A stretch of 7,206 nucleotides of DNA from an uncultured Bacilli bacterium (GTDB lineage: Bacteria; Bacillota_I; Bacilli_A; RF39; UBA660): contig CALVJI010000058.1 of the NCBI GenBank assembly GCA_944332105.1, forward strand, positions 1 through 7,206, given 5' to 3'. Below, in pieces: positions 5,728-7,206 of this stretch. The notes beneath the pieces are model-generated. The model had not been told where the DNA came from. It worked only from the letters and a program-made list of their open reading frames with translations, and made no database searches. A program made the position numbers and the translations under genes. Within the stretch, counting starts at the first letter, position 1. Every line of letters begins with the position of its first letter.

Positions 5728-5755
5728 ACTATACATATACAAGAAAAAAGTCCAA
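5728..5755 (-). promoter_or_regulatory. Promoter of the small transcription unit
   Basis: TTGGAC (5750-5755) and TATAGT (5728-5733) are separated by 16 bases on the minus strand. Long A and T tracts just upstream (5761-5791), including the 18-bp palindrome AAATTTTTTAAAAAATTT at 5774-5791, could act as an UP element or curved DNA. The predicted start is near 5721. Confidence 0.5.
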
Positions 5756-5800
5756 TTTCCTTTTTTTTAAAGTAAATTTTTTAAAAAATTTCATAAAAAT

Positions 5801-5838
5801 AAAAAAATCCAGTGTGTTTCATAGTTACACACTAGATT
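5801..5838 (-). terminator. Intrinsic terminator of the right-hand secreted protein gene
   Basis: AGTGTGT (5811-5817) pairs with ACACACT (5827-5833) around a 9-base loop. The stem extends past one mismatch by ATC with GAT. On the minus strand it is followed by seven T (5807-5801), an A and five more T. It lies just downstream of the stop at 5860. Confidence 0.8.
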
Positions 5839-5859
5839 ATGTTTGTTTTAAAAAGATTT

Positions 5860-7206
5860 TTATCCTACCACAAATGGGTCATTTGCCGTCCCAATTCCTT
5901 TTATTATCGGAGTATCAGGTGCAAGATTTATGACAGGACGCACGCCATATGTCAATGGAACCCAACTATAATTATAAGCATATCCTAATTCACTGACAGT
6001 ATATTCAAGTGCTGTCATATTTGTAGCACTAAATTGACTAGGAGTCATACTCCAATATGTACTTGATGAATAGGTGTAAGATAATCGATTTAAATAACCG
6101 TCAGAAAGTCCTCCTAACATGAGTTCATCTACTGTAATTAAACCGATGGGATAAGTTAAATCTTGATTTCCATCTGGATTTTCTACAGTAAATAAATCAT
6201 TTTGCTGTGGACATATTAGACTTGGAGTATGATTCAAATATCTTTTATGACCGTTAAAATTTGTACTAAGAGTATTATTAACACCTTCGCCAGTGTAAAT
6301 ACTGCGATCATTACAAAAGCCACTATCTGCTATAAACTCACTGAATCCTTCATCTTCGATATTTGTTTTATACCAATTATCTAATACTGTTTTTATAGAA
6401 GAATCATTATCATTCGCATGAGTTTCTGCATAGCTTATATTGAATGTATTTCCATACATATATCCTACATATCCTGGGTTGTTTCTTGTAGTATTGAAAG
6501 CGTTTGTCTGGATTTGCAAATCGCTTCCTGTTGCATTGGCACTGGTTCCTGCATATAAAAGTCTTACAGAACCATCTCCGTTTTGACGAATAATTCGCCA
6601 ATAATAGCCTGCAAATTGTACGTAATTATTAGATACACTTCCACGATAGTAATAGCTCTTACCATCTTGATCTTCCATCATATATAAGCCTCTGTCTGAC
6701 TTATCACTTTCTTGCTCACTTTGTGTATAGGCATAAGCTGTCATACGATAAGTTCGATTAGCAAATCTTGTTCCTCCTGCTCCAGTGGAAGTGCCATCAC
6801 TACTTGTAGCCGAGATAATTTGATAGATCGTTGTACAATTTTCATAAGTTTGATATGGTGTGATAAGGTCACTTGAATTTGTATGAAATCCGGCACTGCA
6901 GAAATAATAGGTTGTGTCTTCATTATAATCTAATGTCGTTGGATCCAAATATTGTGGATTTCCTATCGTGTATTTTCCTGTTTCTGAATCAAAAGTATAA
7001 CTTGTACCTATTCTTGGTAGTACATTCTGGGCTGTTAATCCTGCTGAGTAAGACTCGCCATTGCCTACTAAACTTGGATGAGGCATTGTTGCACTTGCTG
7101 TAGTAGTTGTGCTTGCATGACTCTCACTCCATATTATAATTGGAGCTGTTTGAGTAAAATCTGGTTTTTGTTTGGTTTCGATTTGAGCCTTTGCATTCTC
7201 TACACT
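5860..7206 (-). CDS. Large secreted or surface protein with GVRPVINL C-terminal module (partial, N-terminus off window)
   Basis: The frame is open to the right edge, so the 448 visible residues are the C-terminal part; the ATG at 7086 is internal and has no ribosome binding site. Residues from the edge: a Ser/Thr-rich region to about 150, then DRGLYMMEDQDGKSYYYRG (171 onward), AGYYWRIIRQNGDGSVRLLY (around 200-218), NPGYVGYMYG, a VLDNWYKTN helix, ADSGFCNDRS, LICPQQNDLFTV, TYPIGLITVDEL, YWSMTPSQF, and finally TYGVRPVINL (421-428 for the last eight) with a GTANDPFVVG end. From memory this motif order recurs in exported, often multi-copy proteins of uncultured gut Firmicutes. The final part resembles DUF6273/DUF1566-type modules with a C-type-lectin or formylglycine-enzyme-like fold. 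Four Cys are present. No sorting motif follows, so any anchor or prepilin-like signal would lie in the missing N-terminus. Adhesion or surface structure is an inference. It has its own terminator. Confidence 0.75.
   Translation of the reverse strand, partial: SVENAKAQIETKQKPDFTQTAPIIIWSESHASTTTTASATMPHPSLVGNGESYSAGLTAQNVLPRIGTSYTFDSETGKYTIGNPQYLDPTTLDYNEDTTYYFCSAGFHTNSSDLITPYQTYENCTTIYQIISATSSDGTSTGAGGTRFANRTYRMTAYAYTQSEQESDKSDRGLYMMEDQDGKSYYYRGSVSNNYVQFAGYYWRIIRQNGDGSVRLLYAGTSANATGSDLQIQTNAFNTTRNNPGYVGYMYGNTFNISYAETHANDNDSSIKTVLDNWYKTNIEDEGFSEFIADSGFCNDRSIYTGEGVNNTLSTNFNGHKRYLNHTPSLICPQQNDLFTVENPDGNQDLTYPIGLITVDELMLGGLSDGYLNRLSYTYSSSTYWSMTPSQFSATNMTALEYTVSELGYAYNYSWVPLTYGVRPVINLAPDTPIIKGIGTANDPFVVG

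Noticed and set aside
5920..6080. Possible variable region of a diversity-generating retroelement, suggested by the lectin-like C-terminus of the surface protein
   Set aside because: No template repeat or reverse transcriptase is in the window, and the codons near GVRPVINL are not enriched for the AAY pattern such regions show.
6873..7103. A 76-codon plus-strand frame at the right end
   Set aside because: It is antisense to the secreted protein gene, whose frame is open through the window edge with coherent motifs.

Overview
The window is strongly AT-rich and densely coded, with consensus Shine-Dalgarno sites (AGGAGG and AAAGGAG types), sigma-A-like promoters and short U-tract terminators. 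This fits a low-GC Gram-positive bacterium of the Bacilli or a related wall-bearing Firmicutes lineage. A Cse60-type sporulation protein, a YtgP/MurJ-type flippase and an LCP ligase support a walled organism whose ancestors probably sporulated. Proteins like the repeat-rich secreted protein at the right edge are, from memory, typical of uncultured gut Firmicutes. Tryptophan is encoded by TGG and trmB ends at TGA in the expected place, so the standard bacterial code applies.

Layout from left to right: (1) a minus-strand secreted SH3b protein, probably a glucosaminidase-type autolysin, running off the left edge; (2) a divergent intergenic region with one promoter per direction; (3) a plus-strand LytR-CpsA-Psr (LCP) ligase with three membrane segments, a binding-protein-like extracellular domain and a long Asn/Asp-rich tail; (4) trmB on the minus strand, convergent with the LCP gene and separated from it by two opposed terminators; (5) a small plus-strand gene of unknown function encoding a Met/Asn/Pro-rich protein with a C-terminal coiled coil, divergent from trmB; (6) a minus-strand pair cse60-murJ whose stop and start codons abut; (7) a 345-bp gap holding two minus-strand terminators with a complete small transcription unit between them; (8) a minus-strand secreted cysteine-containing protein with a GVRPVINL C-terminal module, running off the right edge.

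Most of the content concerns the cell envelope: wall hydrolysis, ligation of anionic polymers to peptidoglycan, lipid II flipping and a large surface protein. trmB is a housekeeping tRNA-modification gene. The least explained parts are the small transcription unit at about 5568-5755 and the Met-rich coiled-coil protein. I found no tRNA, rRNA, CRISPR array, transposase or phage gene.
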